This document shows positions 51,396 to 60,094 of a stretch of DNA of 64,000 nucleotides, in pieces (position 1 is the first letter of the stretch; every line of letters begins with the position of its first letter). The notes beneath the pieces are model-generated. The model saw nothing but the letters and a program-made list of their open reading frames with translations, made no database searches and had not been told where the DNA came from. The stretch comes from JBALVO01 sp036961445 (GTDB lineage Bacteria; Pseudomonadota; Gammaproteobacteria; Pseudomonadales; Halieaceae): contig JBALVO010000006.1 in the NCBI GenBank assembly GCA_036961445.1, positions 1 to 64,000 on the forward strand, given 5' to 3'. Made by a program: the position numbers and the translations under genes.

Positions 51396-51521
51396 TATAG
51401 AGCATTGTGCGAATCACGCGAATTTTTTCACCGGAAGGCATTAATTGAGGGTATTGCGGGGCTATACTCAGGTCCGATGTTGAGCAAAACAGGTGTTGAG
51501 GAATAGGGGTGTTGGTTGGCG

Positions 51522-51839
51522 ATGAATAATATATATGCGACGCTACCGGACGCTTTCCACGGCGAGGTATTTGATTCGTTGCTCGAGTCCCGTAATGTAA
51601 CAATACAGCGCATCGTATCCAGGGGGCATGCCTCACCGGAATCGGGCTGGTATGACCAGGTGAAGAATGAGTGGGTAATGGTATTGCGGGGGAGCGCCAG
51701 TATTGCATATCCAGATAAGGTCTCTGTGACTCTGCGCGAAGGGGATTACATCAATATAGAAGCACACGAAAAGCACCGGGTTGAGTGGACTGACCCTGAG
51801 GTGCAAACCGTATGGCTGGCAGTGCATTATGAAAGCTAG
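51522..51839 (+). CDS. Cupin-domain protein
   Basis: A 105-residue single cupin. GWYDQVKNEWVMVLRGSASIAYPD and the second motif GDYINIEAHEKHRVEWT give the double-stranded beta-helix pattern with possible metal ligands Glu and His. Catalytic role is unknown. Its end overlaps the next cupin gene by 11 bases, so the two are coupled. It lies between the SOS genes dnaE2 and imuB but on the opposite strand. Confidence 0.8.
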   Translation: MNNIYATLPDAFHGEVFDSLLESRNVTIQRIVSRGHASPESGWYDQVKNEWVMVLRGSASIAYPDKVSVTLREGDYINIEAHEKHRVEWTDPEVQTVWLAVHYES

Positions 51840-52197
51840 CGTCAAGCCGTTTGCTATAGAGCAAGAGTACTACTTCGCAGAGGGGTGCTTTATCACGGAA
51901 CTGTCCAATTCAGCAGAGGACCCGGGGGTGTCCATTGCCCGGGCGCGGCTTGAACCTGGCAAGACCACCCGGTGGCATCGTCTACACGGCATTGCCGAGC
52001 GCTATGTCATTGTAGAGGGGGAGGGCGTGGTACAAGTGGGCAGTTTGCCCGCAAAGGCGGTGGCGACCGGAGATGTTGTTATTATCCCGGCTCAGGAAAG
52101 GCAGCGCATTAGTAATACTGGCTCGGGTGACCTTGTTTTCCTGGCGATCTGCACACCGCGTTTTAGTGCTGAAGCCTACGAAGATCTGGATGGTTAG
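51829..52197 (+). CDS. Cupin-domain protein
   Basis: A 122-residue single cupin with a canonical first motif (TRWHRLHGIAERYVIVEGEG, with His, His and Glu ligands) and second motif (GDVVIIPAQERQRISNTG). It is better preserved as a metal-binding cupin than the preceding gene, which overlaps it by 11 bases. The two products may act as a pair. Function is unknown. Confidence 0.82.
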   Translation: MKASVKPFAIEQEYYFAEGCFITELSNSAEDPGVSIARARLEPGKTTRWHRLHGIAERYVIVEGEGVVQVGSLPAKAVATGDVVIIPAQERQRISNTGSGDLVFLAICTPRFSAEAYEDLDG

Positions 52198-52201
52198 GGG
52201 G

Positions 52202-52236
52202 CCATCCGCTGCCTCTATCACAAGAGGCAGGGATGG
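52202..52236. terminator. Hairpin after the cupin pair
   Basis: CCATCC and CTGCCTCT pair with AGAGGCAG and GGATGG, with one bulged G and a 6-base loop. There is no long T-run, so it may be a weak terminator or an RNA-stabilising stem before the next gene. Confidence 0.5.
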
Positions 52237-52282
52237 GTGGCTTGAGGTATGAAGGACACGAGACAAAACACTGGAGGTGAGC

Positions 52283-52822
52283 ATGGCTGAGCAGTTTGCA
52301 ACACTTAACGATAAACACATTGAGTTTATACGGCAGCAGCATCTGTATTTTATAGGAACTGCGGGCGCAGAAGGTTTTGTAAATGTCTCTCCCAAAGGGA
52401 TGGACAGTTTCAGAATTATTGATAGTTCAAAGGTGGCCTGGCTAAATTTGACCGGCAGCGGCAATGAGACAGCGGCGCATGTTATGGAAAATGGTCGCAT
52501 GACCGTGATGTTCTGTTCCTTCGATAAGCAACCCCTCATTATGAGATTGTACGGACAGGCGACAACGATTCATCATCGGGATGAGAGCTGGCGGGCGCTG
52601 GCTGCATTGTTTCCCGAATACACCGGTGCACGGCAAATCTTTGAGCTGCACCTGGATATGGTACAGACCTCATGTGGCTATGCGGTGCCGTATTATGAGT
52701 TGCAGGGTGAGCGGCCTACGCTTACCAAGTGGACGGATAGTTATGGGCAGGCAGATATTGAGAAATACTGGCAGCAAAAAAACACCAAGAGCCTGAACGA
52801 TAAAGACACTGGCATTTTTTAA
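52283..52822 (+). CDS. Pyridoxamine 5'-phosphate oxidase-like FMN-binding protein
   Basis: A 179-residue split-barrel flavin-binding protein. HLYFIGTAGAEGFVNVSPKGMDSFRI and GNETAAHVMENGRMTVMFCSF are the family segments. Such proteins bind FMN or F420-like cofactors; true PNPO activity is not implied. The ATG at 52283 follows GGAGG with five-base spacing, better than the GTG two codons upstream. DUF2164 follows after eight bases. Confidence 0.85.
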   Translation: MAEQFATLNDKHIEFIRQQHLYFIGTAGAEGFVNVSPKGMDSFRIIDSSKVAWLNLTGSGNETAAHVMENGRMTVMFCSFDKQPLIMRLYGQATTIHHRDESWRALAALFPEYTGARQIFELHLDMVQTSCGYAVPYYELQGERPTLTKWTDSYGQADIEKYWQQKNTKSLNDKDTGIF

Positions 52823-52830
52823 GGCGCATT

Positions 52831-53085
52831 ATGTCCGCAATTGAATTTAATAAAGAAGAGAAAGACATTATCTGTCACAAGATCCAGCTCTACATTCGCG
52901 AAGAGCTGGATCAGGATATTGGCGCATTCGAGGCCGGGTTCCTGCTGGATTTTTTTGCCGAGGAAATTGGCTCGTACTTTTATAATCGGGGTTTGTACGA
53001 TGCGCAGGCAATTTTACAAAGCAGGTTGGAAAATATTGGCGAGGCGATTTATGACATTGAAAAGCCTACGCAATTCTCCCGCTAG
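52831..53085 (+). CDS. DUF2164 family protein
   Basis: An 84-residue protein with the DUF2164 pattern: IQLYIREELDQDIGAFEAGFLLDFFAEEIGSYFYNRGLYDAQAIL. Acidic and helical, no signal. The family is widespread in proteobacteria and uncharacterised. It follows the flavin-binding gene by eight bases and converges with imuB. Confidence 0.85.
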   Translation: MSAIEFNKEEKDIICHKIQLYIREELDQDIGAFEAGFLLDFFAEEIGSYFYNRGLYDAQAILQSRLENIGEAIYDIEKPTQFSR

Positions 53086-53157
53086 GAAAGTGGGTAATTC
53101 CGGGTGCAGCACGATAGGTTGTTAGGCCTGCCATGACCCTGCGGCGGTTGTTCACAT

Positions 53158-54740
53158 TCAAGCGAACACCCCGTGGATGTACCACTGTTTAGCCAGGCGA
53201 TCGCGAAACACCCAATAGTGCTGGCCGCTACTATCGGTAGCGATGTAATAATCACGGCTCGCCGCTTCGCGCCACCAGTTGTCTTCGATCCGCNNNNNNN
53301 NNNNNNNNNNNNNNNNNNNNNNNNNNNNNNNNNNNNNNNNNNNNNNNNNNNNNNNNNNNNNNNNNNNNNNNNNNNNNNNNNNNNNNNNNNNNNAGCGATG
53401 TAATAATCACGGCTCGCCGCTTCGCGCCACCAGTTGTCTTCGATCCGCTCCGGGCCATATACCAGGCTCAGGGCTCCGTTCCAGTACAGGCGGTTGCGGT
53501 GATGCCGCAGGGCCTGTGGTTGCGGCATTAGCCAAAATGGCCGCTGTGTGCAGTGCCCACTGGTACTGCGCTCGTCTCCCGGGTGGTCGTTGCTGATATG
53601 TACGGCAAACTCCGGCAGGTGCTCATCCCTACAGCCCATCTTCTGGATTGCCTGCAGGCCAAGGCGGCTGCGCAGTCGGTCCAGTAGGCTGGCCAGTGGT
53701 TCACGCTGGTTGCGGGGGCTAAACAGATCGATGCTCTCGAGTTGCCCGGGCCGCAATTGTTGGCATACCAGGGCCAGGCCCTCCACGCTGGTGGTCAGCT
53801 GCAGTTGCTCAAAGCGGATGCTGGTGAGCTGGTACCAACTCTTCGCGTCACTGTGGCTGGAGGCGCTGCCCACGCAGACTTCCCGCAATTTATGATCTAT
53901 ACCAACCAGGTGCCAGTTGATCTGCGTTGTCTGTAGCTGGGTATTGCGCAAAAAGCGGCACAGGGATTGTAATAACTGCTGTGCAGCAGGCAGTAATTCA
54001 TGGTTGGTTTTTACCTCGTAGCCAAACCAGTACTCATCACTGAATGTCTGCGGAGGGTGGTAGTCGGTTTGCAGGTCTTCCACTTGTCCCAGAGTCTGTT
54101 GCAGGAAGCGGGTAAAACCCTTGCCGCAGCGCCGGCTTAACGCGGCTGTCGGTAGTGTCAGGATGTCACCCACAGTATGCAGACCAGCCCGGCGCAGAGA
54201 GTCAACGGTGGTGGCAAACTCATCCAGCAGGGTGAGGGGGAGTGGTTTGAGTCGTTCCTCCAGCGGTTGTTGTAGTGTCATATTTGCATCGCTAGTGGCA
54301 AACGACAGTAGCCAGGCAGCCTTGGGGGTTGGCGCCAGTCCATACTGTGCCTGGTATCCGCGGCCGCCGATGCCGCTGGTGACTTCTGTCAATAGGCTGT
54401 CTAGCCCCCGGAACAGGTTCAGGCAGCCACCTATTTCCAGCTGCAGGCAATCCTTACGCCAGATATGCAAGGTGGGAGTGATACTGTAGGCCCAGCAACA
54501 CAGCTGTTCCAGGCTGCGCTGCTGGGTGTCTTCATTGTGCTCCAGTAAGAGCACCGTTTCTTCGTCTGCCAGTGCCCGGACTGTTGCAGCGCTCATGTCT
54601 GGGACTATGCCCAGTGCAGCAGCACAGTCGTTGGCACATACCACGCGCTGCCTGGCCAGTACGACCACCGGTTGCTCTTCGCTGCGATTCAGGCAGTGCA
54701 GGGGTAGTTGCTCGAAGCGCAGGCACAGCCATAGGCTCAC
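53158..54740 (-). CDS. imuB: ImuB, Y-family polymerase-like mutasome protein (interrupted by an assembly gap)
   Basis: The N-terminus (LWLCLRFEQLPLHCL) and DNA-polymerase-Y-like body (LLLEHNEDTQQRSLEQLCCWAYSITP) identify ImuB, which lacks catalytic aspartates in this family and organises DnaE2 at the clamp. The gap at 53294-53393 shifts the frame, but the 55 bases before it equal the 55 bases after it. Removing one copy and the Ns (155 bases) joins REAASRDYYIA to TDSSGQHYWVFRDRL and the C-terminal WYIHGVFA, ending at the TGA at 53158. The restored protein is 475 residues, a normal length. It is therefore probably intact in the genome. Confidence 0.9.
53239..53448. other. Assembly gap (100 N) flanked by an identical 55-base duplication
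   Basis: Bases 53239-53293 and 53394-53448 are identical, on either side of exactly 100 N. This is what arises when two contigs sharing a k-mer end are scaffolded with a fixed gap. It should not be read as a biological tandem repeat. Confidence 0.9.
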
Positions 54741-54803
54741 GGTGGTGCTCCCGAACAGGGACCTTTAGGTGTAGTGGGCACTTCCCCCATAATATAATAA
54801 GTA

Positions 54804-54819
54804 CTGTACATATATACAG
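54804..54819 (-). promoter_or_regulatory. LexA (SOS) box of imuB
   Basis: CTGT-ACATATAT-ACAG is a perfect LexA consensus match, 64 bases before the imuB start. Confidence 0.9.
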
Positions 54820-55160
54820 TATCGGGGATGTGGGTAAGCTTGTCTACTGCCGGGCATCCATGGGCTATTTTGCAGGAAGATGATAGCGACTCCCTCCCGT
54901 ATATTGGATTTACAGAGCGTGCGGTTGTGACCATTGCGGCTTCTGCGCTGGCCGCAATGGCAGGTTCGACATTGTATTGTTACTAAATGTTACAAATTGG
55001 TGCAAGTAATCAGCTATCGGATCACAATAATTCAAGGTGATTTGACCGGTTTTTTTAACCAATTATTTATAATAAACGCATTGCGCGCGGAGAGGTAAAG
55101 GTGGATAGTCGGTAACAGTTCATGAGTAATGTTACTTATGGTTACAAAAAGGAGGGTCTT
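54820..55160. other. Intergenic spacer between imuB and a small secreted-protein gene
   Basis: No protein or RNA is recognised here. The part at 55020-55090 is AT-rich and contains TTGACC at 55042-55047 with TATTTA or TATAAT further on (spacing 16 or 20), a plausible but imperfect sigma70 promoter for the plus-strand gene at 55161. Confidence 0.4.
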
Positions 55161-55469
55161 ATGATGAAGGCCATACTCGCAACCGCCCTGATGTTAGTGG
55201 CGTTGAACACCTCTGCTACCTGCCCTGTGAAAAGGCCGGGCGATGCGCCTCTGCTGCCCGACGGCGCAGCCGCAAGCAAAGAGGATATGTATGGGGCGCA
55301 ACGGGCAGCGGAGAGCTACATACTGCAGGCAGAGGCCTATATGGACTGTAAGGTGATGAATAGTCGGCAGCATCGTGCCCTGGCAGCGAATGTGTCTACG
55401 CTATCGGAGCAGTACGACGAGCAGGTCAAGGTGTTCCGGACTCGCGTCAATATGGTGGCAGAGAAATAA
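55161..55469 (+). CDS. Small secreted protein, unknown
   Basis: A 102-residue frame starting MMKAILATALMLVALNTSATC, a clear signal peptide, after an AAGGAGGG ribosome-binding site. The mature part has two cysteines (TCPV and DCKV) and helical, charged sequence (AAESYILQAEAYMDCKVMNSRQHRA). No family recognised. It is a single gene between imuB and the convergent lipase. Confidence 0.65.
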   Translation: MMKAILATALMLVALNTSATCPVKRPGDAPLLPDGAAASKEDMYGAQRAAESYILQAEAYMDCKVMNSRQHRALAANVSTLSEQYDEQVKVFRTRVNMVAEK

Positions 55470-55508
55470 GCCGTAATACGTCGGTAAGCGCACTGGCCGC
55501 TGACCCTG

Positions 55509-56815
55509 TTACCGGCTCAGCAGGATATGCAGCAGGTTGTCCTGGAAGGTTATATTGCCGGGTAAATCGCTGTGGTCGCCGCAGAACATCACGGCATAAT
55601 CCAGTGGGAAATCGCTGTACCGGTGACGGGGAATGCTGGGGTCCAGCTCTGTTCTTGCCAGCAACGAGGCCTTGGTCACGGCGCCATCGCCAGGTTCCAA
55701 CATGATTGATTGATAATCAATATTGCTCTTCGGCTGTTTGACTTCATCCGGCCAAAGCCTGACATGGGATTCGTCATCGATGTCTTCAATCAATATTCGT
55801 GCGGGTGTCGGCACACAGTCCCCGCCGAAGACAATCAATTCATGGGGTGCCTCGTTGTTCTTCACAGTGAGAGACCAGACAAAGCGGCGAGCCCGTTCCA
55901 ATTGCAGGCCAGCATATGCCTCAAAAGCAATTATTTGCTGATCTGACCACCCGTTAGCGTGTAAGCGTAAGCGCAGGGCCGGATTAAAGGGGCCCCATTG
56001 CAGCGCACGCCATTTATCCAGGTCGTAGATATCGCGCTGCAATGGTTTGCCATTGGTGCCCAATATCGAATCTACAATGGGGTGCGGTAACAACTGATAT
56101 GCACTGGGAAAAGTTAGCAGTACTTCTGGCTGGATTTTGTTAATGCCGAAATCCGCCCCCGTGAGTATCTGTTGCAGCGCACTGGTAGATCCCAGGTTGG
56201 GTGTTCCCACCAGAATGACTTTCCGGGCTTTGCCGGCACCTGTGTTATTTAGGGGGAATTCATTGCCTCCCAGCACATCAACCGCGCCATAACGCAGCCA
56301 GTATCGTGTTACGAGTCCGCCCATGCTGTGTGCAACGATATCGACCTGTAGTTCCTGGTTGTCGTGATCCACGCGTATTTGATTAACCAGTGCGTCCAGT
56401 TTTGCTGCACTCAGGTGGTTGTCTTGCCGCCAGTCATAGGTAAATCGATAATAGCGTCGCTGGTTATCCAGTATCGCAGTGCCAGGCTCTGTTCGTAAAT
56501 AGCCCCCTGCGCCGGTCAGCGTGGACTCGATCTTCCCATAGAAGTCCTTGCCTGCCACGGTATCTGTCAGACCGCATGTTTTAAGCGATTGGTTGTGCTC
56601 ATGCGCTACCGGTTCAGGTGCCGGTAATGCCAGAGCGCGGTAATCGCCGAACAGGATATTGTAAAAGCCCCCAGGCCAGTGCTCTTTGCCATCGTTGTCA
56701 CACAGCCTGCCACCGAAAGCACCATGTACCAGGATGATGGGTGGCTGGGCGGTGGCTTCCCCGGAGGTTTTATACAACGTCGATAGCTGGGGTTGAATGC
56801 TGGCACAGGACAGCA
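55509..56815 (-). CDS. LCAT-like alpha/beta-hydrolase (lipase/acyltransferase), N-terminus lost in gap
   Basis: About 435 residues are present. IILVHGAFGGRL is the oxyanion-hole segment and VDIVAHSMGGLVTRYW the nucleophile elbow with serine; CGDHSDLPG near the end may hold the catalytic histidine. The organisation resembles lecithin:cholesterol acyltransferase-type lipases. The first residues before the gap read LSCAS, which could be a lipobox, so it may be a lipoprotein, but the signal peptide lies in the 100-N gap. Substrate is unknown. Confidence 0.78.
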
Positions 56816-56915
56816 NNNNNNNNNNNNNNNNNNNNNNNNNNNNNNNNNNNNNNNNNNNNNNNNNNNNNNNNNNNNNNNNNNNNNNNNNNNNNNNNNNNNN
56901 NNNNNNNNNNNNNNN
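56816..56915. other. Assembly gap (100 N)
   Basis: A run of 100 N. Unlike the first gap, no shared sequence flanks it, so its true length is unknown. It removes the C-terminus of the DUF2788 gene and the N-terminus of the lipase gene. Confidence 0.95.
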
Positions 56916-57055
56916 GCCAGGCCTATGTACAGGATCATGGTGCCAAACCTGCCGGCATTGCTGCGTTTGGCCAGGTCCCACACGATAAAAATCATGAACA
57001 GGATCAGGGCACCCACTCCCAGGGTGACGCCGTACTCGGTTAACCATTCATCCAT
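56916..57055 (-). CDS. DUF2788 family membrane protein (C-terminus lost in gap)
   Basis: The first 46 residues are present: DEWLTEYGVTLGVGALILFMIFIVWDLAKRSNAGRFGTMILYIGL. This matches the N-terminal part of the ~70-residue DUF2788 family, with one full membrane helix and the start of a second. Function unknown. It lies 29 bases after the OsmC-like gene on the same strand, suggesting an operon. Confidence 0.78.
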
Positions 57056-57084
57056 GATTTATGTTCATGAGGTCACCTTCAGAA

Positions 57085-57522
57085 TCAGGATTGTACGATG
57101 ATATCGGTTACCAGTTGGGTCTCTGCGGACAGCGAGTTGGTAATCAGGCAGGCGCCCTCGGCTTTCTCCAGTAACCGCTGGGCCTTGTCGATATCTGTTC
57201 CGGCCGGTACTGTCAGGGTGACGGTGACGGTGAAGGAGGTGAAGCGCGTGACCCGGTCGACGCGCTCCAGTAGGCCTTCGGCAAAACTTTCCAGAGTGCA
57301 CCACTCCAGTTTTGAGGCTCTGGCCACGGCCCGGAAGGTCAGTATAAAGCAGTCTGCCACCGAACCGACCAACAAGTGCTCGGGCGACCACTGGTCACCT
57401 GGTCCGCCGAATTCTGCCGGTGGTGCCGAGATCAGTTGTGGCATGTCGTCGGCCTTCAATACGATGTTACCTTCGGCCTCAGCGTTGGCGGAGACCTGGT
57501 AATGGTGGGGTAAATCCTGCAT
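57085..57522 (-). CDS. OsmC-family protein
   Basis: A 145-residue OsmC-like protein. SPEHLLVGSVADCFILTFRAVA contains the first conserved cysteine and EGACLITNSLS the second, the redox pair of OsmC/Ohr peroxidases. It may reduce organic hydroperoxides; the exact subfamily is not resolved. It is followed by the DUF2788 gene. Confidence 0.9.
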   Translation of the reverse strand: MQDLPHHYQVSANAEAEGNIVLKADDMPQLISAPPAEFGGPGDQWSPEHLLVGSVADCFILTFRAVARASKLEWCTLESFAEGLLERVDRVTRFTSFTVTVTLTVPAGTDIDKAQRLLEKAEGACLITNSLSAETQLVTDIIVQS

Positions 57523-57598
57523 GGCGAAAACATCCTCTTCTCATGGCGAATAGGGGAAGTATATATGCTTTCGCTGTATTGACGATGGCTATTGAATT

Positions 57599-58345
57599 TC
57601 AGGCGACCGGCGTTGCTGCTCCCAGTGCTGTGCTGTGCTGGTCATTGGCAGGCCAGGTCGGCAACTCCCATAACTGTGGCTGATGCGGTACATCCTCCGA
57701 CGGGGGCAGGGTTACATCGACATATTGATTGCCGCCACGTTGTTTGAGGATATGCACCTTGCGATACTCGCGCATCTGCAGACGCAGGCTGGCGGGGGAG
57801 TGGTTATGGGCGGCCTGGTTGGGGCGAAACAGTACCGACAGTGTGTCACCACCGGCGGCGGCCAGTTGCAGCTTGCGCATTTCGCCATAGCTGTATTCGT
57901 GTGCTCCCAGCCAGCTGAATACGGCGCTACAGGTGCTGCTGCGCAGGGCCTGTTCGGTGCTCCATAACAGGTCCTGGCGGTTTTGCGGGTGGACCAGCAA
58001 AACCTGTTGCGTGTCTATGCCCCTGGCAGCCAGCAATGGCGCATAGGGGATATAAGGAGGTGCGATAAATACCTGCCAGCGACCCTGCTCGCTGAGCTTT
58101 TCCATCGCGGGCAGGAATAACCCCATGGAGCCCAGTCCGCAGCCGTCGCTCAGCACCTCAATGGTGCTGTCCAGAGGCCAGCCACCTTGCTGCAGCTCAT
58201 TGTCCAGGGAACGGTAGCCGGTGGTCGGGCTTTCTGTATCGCGGTGCCGGTCACAGTTGGCGGACGTGATATGACTGGCAAAACGGCCCTGGTTGCCGCG
58301 CCAGGTGTCGTTGCGTGCAATGACCTGCTGTAGTGCTTCGTTCAT
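57599..58345 (-). CDS. imuA: ImuA, RecA-like mutasome protein
   Basis: A 248-residue RecA/SulA-related protein. The degenerate nucleotide-binding region GCGLGSMGLFLPAMEKLS, the FIAPPYIPYAPLLAARGID segment and VLLVHPQNRQDLLWSTEQALRSSTCSAVFSWL are typical of ImuA. It regulates the ImuB-DnaE2 translesion complex after DNA damage. The ATG at 58345 follows AGGCAGGA. Two LexA boxes lie just upstream. imuB is 2.9 kb further on, not adjacent. Confidence 0.9.
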   Translation of the reverse strand: MNEALQQVIARNDTWRGNQGRFASHITSANCDRHRDTESPTTGYRSLDNELQQGGWPLDSTIEVLSDGCGLGSMGLFLPAMEKLSEQGRWQVFIAPPYIPYAPLLAARGIDTQQVLLVHPQNRQDLLWSTEQALRSSTCSAVFSWLGAHEYSYGEMRKLQLAAAGGDTLSVLFRPNQAAHNHSPASLRLQMREYRKVHILKQRGGNQYVDVTLPPSEDVPHQPQLWELPTWPANDQHSTALGAATPVA

Positions 58346-58362
58346 GATCCTGCCTCCGGATA

Positions 58363-58393
58363 CTGTGTTTATATACACTGTTTAAATATACAG
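58363..58393 (-). promoter_or_regulatory. Tandem LexA (SOS) boxes of imuA
   Basis: CTGT-TTAAATAT-ACAG at 58378-58393 is a perfect box. CTGT-GTTTATAT-ACAC at 58363-58378 shares one base with it and has one mismatch. Both lie within 50 bases of the imuA start, allowing cooperative repression. Confidence 0.85.
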
Positions 58394-58541
58394 TAGTCCT
58401 GTGACAATTAGATTGCAAGTGGCAATATTGCAGTTTGCCGGAGCATTAGCAGGGGGTGAAAGTTTGCAGCTGGAAGCGGTGTTGTTTATGCGCTGATAGG
58501 GGGCACAGTGCTACGGAGAACAGTTTCCGGGACAGTAAACG

Positions 58542-59555
58542 TTATGCGGGCAGTCGACAGAGGTCCATGATCAACCGTTGCAGATTGTCCCAGGGCTTAC
58601 CCCCGGCAAAACCCTTGATGCTGCCATCCACAGTCGCTGCCTGCTGCAGTAGAGCGGACAGGGATTCGGTGTTGTGCCGTGTCAGGGCGGCCTGCATCAG
58701 TGGCATGCGGTTTTGCCACACGCGCCGGGAGCTCAGTGCCTGTTGCGCACTTTGGCCTTTGTCGCAGTCCAGCTGTGCCTCGTATAACGTGCGTATCTCC
58801 CGGATCAGGGCCCATAATACCACCGGCGGTTCCGTGCCCTCACCACGCAGGCCATGCAGCATACGCAGGCTGGCAGTGGCGTCGCCCTTGAGTGCGTTGT
58901 CGGCCATATCGAACAGGTTGTAGCGGGCGTTATCAGATACAGCTGCGGTGACGGTGGCAATAGTGATCTGTGAATCTTCGGCCAATAGCTTCATTTTTTC
59001 GACTTCCTGCACGGCAGCCAACAGATTGCCTTCAACCCGATCGCACAGTAATTGCAGGGCATCGTTGTCGATACTCATGCCTGCATTACGGATTCGTTGT
59101 TGCAGCCACCGTGGCAGTTCCTTGGCGTCTACCGGCCAGATCTGTATCGTGGCACCAGCCTTGTCCAGGGCCTTGTACCATTTGCTGTTGGTTGATTGCT
59201 TGTCGATTTTGCCGCAGATGATCAACAGCACGTCCTCACCGCTGGCGATGTCCAGGTATTCGCATAAAGCTTTGCTGCCATCGGCACCGGGTTTACCGCT
59301 GGGCAGGCGCAATTCAACCAGCTTGCGCTCGGCGAACAGCGACATACTAGTGGCGCTGTGCATGAGGTCATCCCAGTTGAAACTGGCAATGCCAGCGTCG
59401 ATAATTTCTCGCTCGGTGCAACCTTGTTGGCGGGCCTGCTGGCGGATGAGGTCACAGCTTTCCTGCACCAGCAATGGCTCGTCACCACTCACCAGATAGA
59501 CGCTTAGAAGCTGTTGTTGCAAGTGTCCGGGTAATTTCTCGGGGTAGAGGCGCAT
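58542..59555 (-). CDS. holA: DNA polymerase III subunit delta
   Basis: A 337-residue clamp-loader subunit. VYLVSGDEPLLVQESCDLIRQQA is the N-terminal signature, followed by a degenerate AAA+ domain and a C-terminal helical collar (GEGTEPPVVLWALIREIRTLY). It opens the beta clamp. The gene abuts lptE (one base) and belongs to the conserved leuS-lptE-holA operon. Confidence 0.95.
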   Translation of the reverse strand: MRLYPEKLPGHLQQQLLSVYLVSGDEPLLVQESCDLIRQQARQQGCTEREIIDAGIASFNWDDLMHSATSMSLFAERKLVELRLPSGKPGADGSKALCEYLDIASGEDVLLIICGKIDKQSTNSKWYKALDKAGATIQIWPVDAKELPRWLQQRIRNAGMSIDNDALQLLCDRVEGNLLAAVQEVEKMKLLAEDSQITIATVTAAVSDNARYNLFDMADNALKGDATASLRMLHGLRGEGTEPPVVLWALIREIRTLYEAQLDCDKGQSAQQALSSRRVWQNRMPLMQAALTRHNTESLSALLQQAATVDGSIKGFAGGKPWDNLQRLIMDLCRLPA

Positions 59556-60074
59556 TTACCGGGTGCTGGAGGCGAAAAAGCCGATGCGACGCATGATCTG
59601 CTGAGCCAGTTCGCTGCGCATTTCACCTTTGAGTAACCGGACCTCCTCAGCTTTGCCCACCACATTACGTGGATCGTTCTCCATCTGCTTGACGACTGCG
59701 ACATCGGTGCTGGGCATAACTTCGTCATCGTTCGCATCACGCACGGTAAATTCTGCGCTCATGGTGAGCTCAAATTCCGCGGCACGGGCCTCGCTGTTGA
59801 GGGAAAGGTTGCGTTGGCTAAAACGTTCCGGGCTAATGGTTAAAATGAAATTGGCACGCTCTTTCTCCACCCACTGCACCCCATTGGCGGCAAACCGGCT
59901 CTGTACTTCTCGGGTGAACTCACCGTTGGGGTTACCCGTGACCAGGTGCATGCTTTTCCATTCTTCCGGTACGGTTGTGCCATTGTCGCTGGTGCCACGC
60001 AGCTGGAAACCACAGGCGCTGAGCATGCAGGCAATGCCCAGAGTAATGGTGTAGTTGGTAAAGCGCCTGTACAT
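59556..60074 (-). CDS. lptE: LPS-assembly lipoprotein LptE
   Basis: A 172-residue lipoprotein with lipobox L-S-A-C followed by GFQLRG, the LptE hallmark. It plugs the LptD barrel at the outer membrane and assists LPS insertion. It sits 20 bases after leuS and directly before holA, the standard gammaproteobacterial order. Confidence 0.94.
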   Translation of the reverse strand: MYRRFTNYTITLGIACMLSACGFQLRGTSDNGTTVPEEWKSMHLVTGNPNGEFTREVQSRFAANGVQWVEKERANFILTISPERFSQRNLSLNSEARAAEFELTMSAEFTVRDANDDEVMPSTDVAVVKQMENDPRNVVGKAEEVRLLKGEMRSELAQQIMRRIGFFASSTR

Positions 60075-60094
60075 AGTGAGTTCCCAGTTATAGG

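Noticed and set aside
53239..53448. Tandem duplication in imuB
   Set aside because: The identical 55-base copies flank a fixed 100-N run and collapse to one intact frame, so it is an assembly artefact.
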